In this document: positions 1 to 5,600 of the stretch, piece after piece
How positions within the stretch are numbered: the stretch's first letter is position 1
Layout: every line of letters starts with the position of its first letter
NCBI GenBank assembly: GCA_013154135.1
Contig: JAADDB010000216.1
Coordinates: 1 to 11,815, forward strand
DNA: 11,815 bases
From: Chloroflexota bacterium
Lineage (GTDB): Bacteria; Chloroflexota; Anaerolineae; JAADDB01
Direction of reading: 5' to 3'
The notes under the pieces: model-generated
What the model saw: only the letters and a program-made list of their open reading frames with translations
Database searches by the model: none
Told to the model about the DNA's origin: nothing
Position numbers and translations under genes: made by a program

Positions 1-22
1 ACACAGGCGTTAGGGTTAAGCC

Positions 23-325
23 ATGTCCTTTCTCTCGCGGCTGTTCCGTCGAAAACAGGAAGACTTGCGTTTCTACCCGGTGCGGGTGCGCTGTGCGCGC
101 TGCGGCGAGATCCTGGAAGCTCGTGTGGATCTGCTCAACGACCTCTCCGTCCAGTACGATGACAAAGGCCAAGTCACCGGCTACTACGTGCGCAAACTCC
201 TCCAAGGGGATGGCCGAAACCGTTGTTTCGCCACCGTGGAGGTGGAACTCTTCTTTGACGCGCGTCGCGGTCTCACCGACCGCCGAGTACACGGCGGCAC
301 CTTTGTGGAAGAAAACGAAGCCTAG
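23..325 (+). CDS. Small conserved-type protein with CxxC pair, function unknown
   Basis: The product is 100 residues, soluble, and starts with a basic stretch (residues 6-12). I do not recognise a named family. One CxxC knuckle (C24, C27, followed by G28-E29) and a third cysteine at C68 suggest a reduced zinc-ribbon-like fold, but a fourth metal ligand is not obvious. The C-terminal half alternates strand-like segments (around 71-79 and 87-95) and ends acidic. An AGGG about 8 bases before the ATG could be a weak ribosome site. The gene lies 60 bases before the tpiA start and on the same strand, so it may share a transcript. The frame is open with no competing start. Confidence is good that it is a gene and low on function. 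Confidence 0.7.
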   Translation: MSFLSRLFRRKQEDLRFYPVRVRCARCGEILEARVDLLNDLSVQYDDKGQVTGYYVRKLLQGDGRNRCFATVEVELFFDARRGLTDRRVHGGTFVEENEA

Positions 326-375
326 AGGATGAGTCCATCGGCGCCTCCCCCTTTACACATCACGAAAACACACAA

Positions 376-381
376 AGGAGG
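376..381 (+). promoter_or_regulatory. Strong Shine-Dalgarno of tpiA
   Basis: AGGAGG stands 4 bases before the ATG at 386. It decides the start: the reading frame is open back to 329, but the 19 extra codons precede the conserved TPI N-terminus and lack a ribosome site. Confidence 0.8.
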
Positions 382-385
382 TATC

Positions 386-1153
386 ATGCGCAAACCTTTC
401 ATCGCCGGCAATTGGAAAATGCACAAAACCATCCCCGAGGCCGTAGAACTGGTCACCGAACTTCGCCCCTTGGTGGCGGACATCACCAACGTCCAGATCG
501 CGGTCTGTCCCCCCTACGTGGCCCTCCCCGCGGTCCACGATGTACTGCTGGGAAGCAACATCGCAGTGGGGGCCCAGAACATGTTCTGGGAAGAGGAAGG
601 CGCGTACACAGGAGAAATTTCCCCCCGGATGCTCAAAGACCTGGTCACCCACGTCATCATTGGCCATTCCGAACGGCGCAAGTACTTTGGGGAAACGGAT
701 GAAACCGTCAACCGCAAAGTCCACGCCGCGTTGGCACACGGCCTTCTCCCCATCATCTGTGTAGGGGAAGTTTTGGAAGAACGGGAAGCCGGCAAGACAG
801 AGGAAGTGGTCCGGCGTCAGGTCATGGGCGCGTACAAAGACGTGCCCGCGGACAAAGCCCGGGTCACCACCATCGCTTACGAGCCGGTTTGGGCCATTGG
901 GACGGGAAAGGCGGCCACGCCCGAGGACGCGAACCACGTCATCGGCCACGTCATCCGGGCCACCCTGGCCGAACTGTACGACGAAGAAGTGGCCCAACGC
1001 ATTCGGGTCCAATACGGGGGCAGCGTCAAACCCGCGAACATCGCCGGGTTCATGGCCCAACCGGAGGTGGACGGAGCCCTGGTGGGTGGGGCCAGCCTGA
1101 AGGCCGAGACCTTCGCGGAGATCATCCGCATTGCATCCCACGTTCGCAAGTGA
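386..1153 (+). CDS. tpiA: Triosephosphate isomerase
   Basis: The enzyme interconverts dihydroxyacetone phosphate and glyceraldehyde 3-phosphate in cytoplasmic glycolysis and gluconeogenesis. The 255-residue product matches the family's usual ~250 and carries all hallmark sites: GNWKM with N9 and K11 (substrate lysine), IIGHSERR with catalytic H94, AYEPVWAIGTGK with catalytic base E166 and mobile loop 6, YGGSV at 210-214, and the phosphate-binding GGAS at 234-237. The chosen ATG at 386 has AGGAGG upstream and gives the canonical N-terminus; the longer open frame from 329 does not fit the family. A 60-base gap separates it from the small upstream gene, and the membrane-protein gene follows 9 bases after the stop, suggesting co-transcription. 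No other glycolytic gene is visible in the window. Confidence 0.98.
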   Translation: MRKPFIAGNWKMHKTIPEAVELVTELRPLVADITNVQIAVCPPYVALPAVHDVLLGSNIAVGAQNMFWEEEGAYTGEISPRMLKDLVTHVIIGHSERRKYFGETDETVNRKVHAALAHGLLPIICVGEVLEEREAGKTEEVVRRQVMGAYKDVPADKARVTTIAYEPVWAIGTGKAATPEDANHVIGHVIRATLAELYDEEVAQRIRVQYGGSVKPANIAGFMAQPEVDGALVGGASLKAETFAEIIRIASHVRK

Positions 1154-1162
1154 GCCGCGGCC

Positions 1163-1930
1163 ATGTGGACCGAACTGATCCACCCCACCATCGGGGTGAT
1201 CCTGCTCATCTTCATCCTGGTCCGGCTGAGCGGATACATCAGTGCCCACCTCCAGGGGCTGGCCTACCTGCTGACGCGTAGCCAATCCGTCGCGGTCCTG
1301 TTCATGTTCCTGGTCCTGGCCCCGGGGGTGTTCATCCACGAACTGAGCCATTGGCTGATGGCTCGCCTGTTGGGTGTGCCCACCAAGGGCTTTCGCGTCT
1401 GGCCCAAGCGGACCCGTTCACGGATCATCCAAATGGGGGCAGTGGAAGTGCGAGGTGGCGGGACCATCAGCCTGGCCCTCATCGGCATGGCCCCCTTCCT
1501 CCTGGGCACCATCGTCCTCATCCTCCTAGGAGGGTGGTTCCAGGGCCCGCCCCATCACATCGCGGACTGGCGCACGTGGTTCTCCCGGGAAGGGTGGACA
1601 CCCGTGCTGGCCTTCTTCCACAGACCGGATTGGCCGTGGCGCTTCTACGCCATCTGGATCATCTCCACATCCATGATGCCCAGCGCGGCGGATCGCGCAC
1701 CCTTACGGCCTTTGGGGTGGCTCCTCCTCATCGGCAGCGTAGGACTCATCCTCGCGGGGGTTGCCGGCACCCTGCTCCAGCAGATCCAAGGGCCCCTCCT
1801 CCGCCTGCTGGACCTACTGGCCGCGGCCTTTTGGCTCGCGGTCATCGGCAACCTGGCCGTCGCGGGAGGGCTATGGCTCACCGAATTCGCGCTGAGCACC
1901 CTCCTGGGTACGCGGGTCGAATACGGGTGA
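1163..1930 (+). CDS. Multipass membrane protein, putative site-2-protease-type (M50-like) metalloprotease
   Basis: The 255-residue product has about five or six hydrophobic segments (roughly 9-27, 43-58, 102-124, 162-172, 185-205 and 216-245). Just after the second lies FIHELSH (H59, E60, H63), an HExxH zinc motif in or beside a membrane helix, as in intramembrane S2P proteases. Residues 171-178 (MMPSAADR) could be the second M50 motif (consensus NxxPxxxxDG) giving the third zinc ligand D177, although the Asn and Gly are replaced. The family role, cleaving membrane proteins such as anti-sigma factors, is known for M50; its application here is inference. No PDZ or CBS domain is present and no partner is next to it. 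It starts 9 bases after tpiA with no clear Shine-Dalgarno, so translation may depend on coupling. It could instead be a proteolytically inactive membrane protein. Confidence 0.72.
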   Translation: MWTELIHPTIGVILLIFILVRLSGYISAHLQGLAYLLTRSQSVAVLFMFLVLAPGVFIHELSHWLMARLLGVPTKGFRVWPKRTRSRIIQMGAVEVRGGGTISLALIGMAPFLLGTIVLILLGGWFQGPPHHIADWRTWFSREGWTPVLAFFHRPDWPWRFYAIWIISTSMMPSAADRAPLRPLGWLLLIGSVGLILAGVAGTLLQQIQGPLLRLLDLLAAAFWLAVIGNLAVAGGLWLTEFALSTLLGTRVEYG

Positions 1931-1959
1931 GGGGTTTTGGGGCCGCGGCCAAATCCCTC
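1929..1959. terminator. Hairpin between convergent genes, possible bidirectional terminator
   Basis: GAGGGGTTT (1929-1937) pairs with AAATCCCTC (1951-1959), with one G-T pair, and beyond a bulged T the next GG pairs with CC, giving an 11-bp stem and an 8-base loop. It sits between the stop of the plus-strand membrane protein and the stop of the minus-strand PLD gene (1977), the usual place for a two-way terminator. No T-run follows on either strand, so intrinsic termination is uncertain. Confidence 0.45.
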
Positions 1960-1976
1960 GGCCCACCAGATCGCGG

Positions 1977-3890
1977 TCAATGAGCGGACGAGGTCCAATC
2001 GTGCCAGAACAAATCGCGCAAAAACCTGTGGACAGCTTCGGAGGAGAGGAGAAGCCCCATCTCCCGGTTGGCCTTTAGGGACGTCGCGCTTCCGTTCATA
2101 CTGCCGACAAAACTCCAGCGCGCGGAGCCGGAGCGCACAAGCCACACCTTCGCGTGAAGGCCCAACCCGGCCGGATTCGCCAATCGCACCTTGACATCCC
2201 AGCCGGCTTCCTGAGCCCACGCGTTCACCTGTCGAGCCACCGCGTGATTCCCCTCCGCGGACTCCGGGTCGTCAAAATAAGCGTCCAACAACACGCGCAC
2301 CCGCGCCCCTCGTCGGGCCGCGCGGAACAACGCCTCCCAGCGGGGGTTCAGGACCCGCGTCCTCCCCGGGCCCGCGAAATACAACCGCTCGTACAACCCC
2401 ATCACCAATACCTCATCCCCGGCCCCGACCCGATCCACAACCCCCAGCAGCCCTCCTCGCGTGGCCAGAGCGTTCTCCGGCGCGGACACCAACGTCACCG
2501 TCATGAACTCCCGCACCTGAAGGGGCCGGGTGAAAACCCACCGGTACCCCAGAGAGGGGAAGGGTGGGTCGGGGAGAGTGGGGGGCGGGCCGATGAGCGG
2601 GTCGGCCGGATCATACGCCTCCACATCGGGATACCGGGGATCTGCATCGTGGGCGAAGAGGGCCTGGGCCCGCGCCACGGCCCCACGCGCGTCCAGACGC
2701 AAGTAGACCCCGCGTCGGCCCGCGCTCATGGTCCCCCACGCGTTGGGGGGAAACGCGTCCGTGGTGAAGTTCTCCGTGCTGAGGACCAGGACGCGGCCGT
2801 CGATGACCATGTACTTCGCGTGCAAATAACGATACCGGCGAAACCCCGTCCCGGGTTCGGGGCCCCACACGTGCACCTGGACGCCGGCCTGATACAAGTC
2901 GTGCAACAGAGCCCGTTCCAAGGGCTCCAGCCCGCCCACCGGCCGACTCTCCACCAACACGTGGACCTGAACTCCCGCGCGTGCCCGGTCTATGAGTGCC
3001 TGAACCACCTCCGGGGAGCGAAGGGAGTAGACGGCCAGGAGGACCGTCGACCGGGCTTCTCGGATCCAACCGGCCAGGAGCCGGGAGCCCGTGTCCGGGG
3101 TGATCGCCACCTCCACCTGAGTCATGCCCGTGGAAACCGCGGGGACCCAAAACGCGTCCAGGGCCCAACCGGGATATCGGGGCCGCAGGCCCTCCCTGGG
3201 ATCCGTAGGGTCCTGGGCCCAATCCTCGGCCCGGTCCGAATCCGCGACCAACATGTGAGCCCCCTCCTGACGCTTACGGTAAAAGACCTGGCCGTGGGGC
3301 GAGAAACGGGGGACGGGTTGGAGGGCCGGGCCTTTCCAGAAGGGGATGGGCGCCGCGTCCCCGTAGCGGACTGCGTCCACCACGTGGCCCCTCTTGTCCA
3401 GGAGGAGGAGGGAAGCCCCGTGATTGGGCAAGCGCAGGGGGTCCCCGTGGGCGTTGGGGACCTGGGTGAGGGTGTCGCCGGCGTACTCGCACGCGGGGAG
3501 GAACCCGTGGACGCGTTGGAAGGCCTGGGCCTCGCGAGCGCACCAGATCTCTGTTCGGCCGGGCAAGAGAAGGGAGGGGAGTTGGATGATATGACGGCCA
3601 TCGCTCACCTGCCATCCGGACACCGGGTACGGGCCGGTGCCGGGGTACCACAGCGCGAAGGCCTCATCCGGCTCGTGGGCCAACACGCCATCTGCGACAA
3701 AGGCCGCGATGAGAGGACGGGCCGCGGGATCCGTGTGGGCTTGAGCCACATAGGGGAAGAACTGGGGAGACGGTCGAACGGCGGCAAGCGAACCGAACAC
3801 CAAAACGCTCAAAAACGTAAAAACCACAACATTGAGGCGGTTTATTTGTTTGAAAAGCGTTCTTTTGCCTTCTTCTCTCTTCATAACCAT
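1977..3890 (-). CDS. Exported lamin-tail-like / phospholipase D superfamily protein
   Basis: The 637-residue product has a basic N-terminus and a hydrophobic stretch at 20-38, a signal peptide or anchor. Residues about 60-180 resemble a lamin-tail (LTD) beta-sandwich. Residues ~255-415 hold a PLD half with an intact HKD motif (H357, K359, D364, then E373-N374). Residues ~465-637 hold a second half with HAK (H579, K581) and GSMNGS (N599), but the HKD aspartate position is R586. The family cleaves phosphodiester bonds (phospholipid or nucleic acid) using two paired HKD motifs. The substrate here is unknown; LTD fusions to extracellular nucleases or PLDs make an extracellular nuclease or lipase plausible. 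The ATG at 3890 is the longest start; the ATG at 3884 (M3) has a better-spaced GAG and may be the true one. The gene is convergent with its upstream neighbour and divergent from the aminotransferase, so it is a single-gene unit. Confidence 0.85.
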   Translation of the reverse strand: MVMKREEGKRTLFKQINRLNVVVFTFLSVLVFGSLAAVRPSPQFFPYVAQAHTDPAARPLIAAFVADGVLAHEPDEAFALWYPGTGPYPVSGWQVSDGRHIIQLPSLLLPGRTEIWCAREAQAFQRVHGFLPACEYAGDTLTQVPNAHGDPLRLPNHGASLLLLDKRGHVVDAVRYGDAAPIPFWKGPALQPVPRFSPHGQVFYRKRQEGAHMLVADSDRAEDWAQDPTDPREGLRPRYPGWALDAFWVPAVSTGMTQVEVAITPDTGSRLLAGWIREARSTVLLAVYSLRSPEVVQALIDRARAGVQVHVLVESRPVGGLEPLERALLHDLYQAGVQVHVWGPEPGTGFRRYRYLHAKYMVIDGRVLVLSTENFTTDAFPPNAWGTMSAGRRGVYLRLDARGAVARAQALFAHDADPRYPDVEAYDPADPLIGPPPTLPDPPFPSLGYRWVFTRPLQVREFMTVTLVSAPENALATRGGLLGVVDRVGAGDEVLVMGLYERLYFAGPGRTRVLNPRWEALFRAARRGARVRVLLDAYFDDPESAEGNHAVARQVNAWAQEAGWDVKVRLANPAGLGLHAKVWLVRSGSARWSFVGSMNGSATSLKANREMGLLLSSEAVHRFLRDLFWHDWTSSAH

Positions 3891-3900
3891 TTCTCAGATT

Positions 3901-3929
3901 TTGACCGTTTGACGGAGTTTCGCTATAAT
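3901..3929 (+). promoter_or_regulatory. Sigma70-type promoter for the aminotransferase leader
   Basis: TTGACC (3901-3906) and a perfect TATAAT (3924-3929) are separated by exactly 17 bases. Transcription would begin near 3936, leaving a leader of about 355 nt before the ATG at 4291. It is the best promoter match in the window and lies in AT-rich, gene-free DNA. Confidence 0.75.
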
Positions 3930-3954
3930 ATCTTGTCAATCAACTAGAGCACAA
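3925..3954 (-). promoter_or_regulatory. Candidate divergent promoter for the PLD gene
   Basis: On the minus strand TTGTGC (3949-3954) and TATTAT (3925-3930) are spaced by 18 bases, with the start expected near 3918, about 28 bases before the ATG at 3890. The -10 box is the reverse of the one used by the plus-strand promoter, so the two would compete. The -35 match is poor (3 of 6). Confidence 0.4.
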
Positions 3955-4279
3955 TTCTAAACAAACGCTCAGCTATATCTACAGTGGTTGAATGAACCAT
4001 GGAGCACGGGCCATGGGCGCTGATTGACGAAGAAGTCAACAAACGCCTATCCCAAACGGGCTCATTCCTGGCACAAGGGTCTTGATGTGTCAACCAATCA
4101 GGTTTGCAGCTCGGGAGTACCAACGGTCCTTAGAAACATCCCCCGACACAGTGGTCTCTGGAGCCGGTGCTCTGAAGTGGGAGCCACCTTCCCTTCAGCA
4201 GGCTCCAGTGCCGTTCTCCGACCCAAGGGCCGACAGAAGGGAGTACATCGAGGGCCGGAGAATGACATTGCTGAAAGCT
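3936..4279 (+). ncRNA. Long structured 5' leader, candidate cis-regulatory RNA
   Basis: This ~340-base stretch has no credible protein gene and lies between a strong promoter and the aminotransferase ribosome site. Several helices can be drawn. GTCAATCA (3935-3942) at the predicted RNA 5' end pairs perfectly with 4021-4028, enclosing a TGGTT/AACCA hairpin (3985-3999). CTGGAGCC (4158-4165) pairs with 4201-4208 and encloses a 10-bp helix (4172-4182 with 4189-4198, one bulged T). An 11-bp helix (4214-4224 with 4252-4262, one A-C mismatch) ends 17 bases before the Shine-Dalgarno. I could not match it to T-box, glycine, SAM, TPP or cobalamin riboswitch consensus. It could instead be a separate small RNA sharing the promoter. 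The folding is read by eye, without covariation evidence. Confidence 0.42.
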
Positions 4280-4285
4280 AGGAGG
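4280..4285 (+). promoter_or_regulatory. Shine-Dalgarno of the aminotransferase
   Basis: AGGAGG lies 5 bases before the ATG at 4291 and fixes that start. It is 17 bases downstream of the last leader helix, within reach of a structural switch. Confidence 0.75.
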
Positions 4286-4290
4286 CAACC

Positions 4291-5406
4291 ATGTCCTACC
4301 CCGAGTTGAATGTTCCCATTCGTATCTTGCTGGGCCCGGGACCTAGCATGGTCCACCCACGAGTTCTTCGCTCGATGGCCACCCCCCTTATCGGTCATCT
4401 CGACCCCGCGTTCTTTCAACTGATGGGAGAAGTCCAGGGGCTCCTCCGATATACGTTCAAAACGACCAACCTCTTCACCATGGCCCTGGCCGGGACGGGC
4501 AGTGCAGGGATGGAGGCATCCCTGGCCAATTTTGTGGAGCCGGGAGATCCCGTGCTCATCTGCGTCAACGGGTATTTTAGCGAACGTATGTACGAAATGG
4601 CCAAACGCTACGGCGCGGACGTGAAACGCCTGGAAAAACCTTGGGGAGAAATTTTCAGCCCTGACGAGGTGGAAAAGGCCGTCAAGGAGCACCGGCCCAA
4701 ACTGGTAGCCATCGTCCACGCGGAAACATCCACAGGCGCCCTCCAGCCCCTGGAAGGGCTGGCCGATGTGGTCCACCAACACGACGCGCTCCTCCTGGTC
4801 GACGCGGTCACCTCCCTGGGAGGCACCCGTCTGCTGGTGGATGAGTGGGATTTGGACATCGTCTACAGCGCCACCCAAAAGGCGTTAAACGCGCCCCCCG
4901 GTCTGGCCCCCATTACCCTGAGCGAACGCGCGGTAGAAGTTCTCAAAGCCCGCAAGACGCCGGTCACCACCTGGTATCTGGACTTGCAGCTCATCGGCCA
5001 ATACTGGGGCATAGAGCGGGCCTACCACCACACCGCGCCCATCTCCATGATCTACGCGCTGCGGGAGGCCCTCCGTCTGGTGGAAGAGGAGGGACTGGAA
5101 CGGCGATGGCGGCGTCACGAACGCGCGGCGCAAACTCTTTGGGATGGGTTGGAGGCCTTGGGCCTGGAACTTTACATCCCGCCCGAGTACCGATTGCCCA
5201 CGCTGACCACGGTGAAGGTGCCGCCGGACGTGAACGAACGCATGGTGCGCCGACACCTCCTTGAGGACTATAACGTGGAGATCGCGGGCGGTCTGGGAGC
5301 CCTGAAAGGCCGGGTGTGGCGCATTGGCCTGATGGGCTTCTCCGCGCGGAAGGAAAACGTGCTCATGCTCCTCGCCGCGCTGGAAGACATTCTGAAGAGG
5401 AAGTAA
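4291..5406 (+). CDS. Class V aminotransferase, serine-pyruvate / alanine-glyoxylate type
   Basis: The 371-residue cytoplasmic PLP enzyme is of the fold-type I AGT/SPT/PucG group (COG0075-like). Seen are the N-terminal LLGPGPSMVHP (13-23), the cofactor-binding AGTGSAGMEA (67-76), HAETSTG (143-149), VDAVTSLGG with PLP-pyridine D171, and SATQKALNAPPG with Schiff-base lysine K197. Length and motif order are normal for the group. Members move amino groups between alanine, serine or ureidoglycine and glyoxylate, pyruvate or a hydroxypyruvate-type acceptor; the exact substrate cannot be told from sequence. No purine-catabolism or serine-pathway gene is adjacent, so pathway is open. It appears to be a single-gene unit between a long structured leader and a GC-rich hairpin. 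Regulation at the RNA level is possible. Family confidence is high and substrate confidence low. Confidence 0.93.
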   Translation: MSYPELNVPIRILLGPGPSMVHPRVLRSMATPLIGHLDPAFFQLMGEVQGLLRYTFKTTNLFTMALAGTGSAGMEASLANFVEPGDPVLICVNGYFSERMYEMAKRYGADVKRLEKPWGEIFSPDEVEKAVKEHRPKLVAIVHAETSTGALQPLEGLADVVHQHDALLLVDAVTSLGGTRLLVDEWDLDIVYSATQKALNAPPGLAPITLSERAVEVLKARKTPVTTWYLDLQLIGQYWGIERAYHHTAPISMIYALREALRLVEEEGLERRWRRHERAAQTLWDGLEALGLELYIPPEYRLPTLTTVKVPPDVNERMVRRHLLEDYNVEIAGGLGALKGRVWRIGLMGFSARKENVLMLLAALEDILKRK

Positions 5407-5413
5407 GAGGTTT

Positions 5414-5443
5414 GCGTGGGGCGGGGTTCGCCCCTCCCCACGC
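5414..5443 (+). terminator. GC-rich hairpin after the aminotransferase
   Basis: GCGTGGGG (5414-5421) pairs with CCCCACGC (5436-5443), then after a C-T mismatch GGGG pairs with CCCC around a TTCG tetraloop, giving 12 base pairs. It begins 8 bases after the stop codon. No T-run follows, so it may act as a 3' stabilising or Rho-assisted end rather than a textbook intrinsic terminator. Confidence 0.6.
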
Positions 5444-5600
5444 CACAACCGTTCGCCGCGGCACGGGACTTTGGACAAACGGCTTTGGCTGACGAACAAG
5501 ATCCATAGGACCATCTCTCAAACGGGTTCGTTCTCGTTAATATCATCCGTCGTCCGGGAATTCTGACGTGTAGTCGTGTAGTCCATCAGAGGAAGGACCC
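5444..5600. other. Gap before comEC without a recognised feature
   Basis: About 157 bases lie between the aminotransferase hairpin and the comEC ATG. It is less GC-rich than the genes. A TAATAT at 5538-5543 could be a -10 box, but no -35 is found 16-18 bases upstream. No gene is seen. Confidence 0.4.

Noticed and set aside
353..1351. A 332-codon minus-strand frame opposite tpiA
   Set aside because: It is antisense to a highly conserved enzyme and its Asp/Gly/His-rich translation has no family features.
2154..3947. A 597-codon open frame on the plus strand across the PLD gene
   Set aside because: It is the antisense shadow of the PLD gene in GC-rich DNA. Its translation is low-complexity in Gly, Arg, Pro and His without domains, whereas the minus frame has clear PLD motifs.
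4115..4210. T-box riboswitch upstream of the aminotransferase
   Set aside because: Stretches such as GGGAGTACCAACGG and GTGGGAGCCACC resemble parts of the T-box at first glance, but the conserved GGGTGGNACCGCG core and a terminator with T-run are missing.
4024..4281. An 85-codon frame (TTG start) within the aminotransferase leader
   Set aside because: No ribosome site, no conserved motif, and mixed composition; the strong base-pairing across the same bases fits a leader RNA better.
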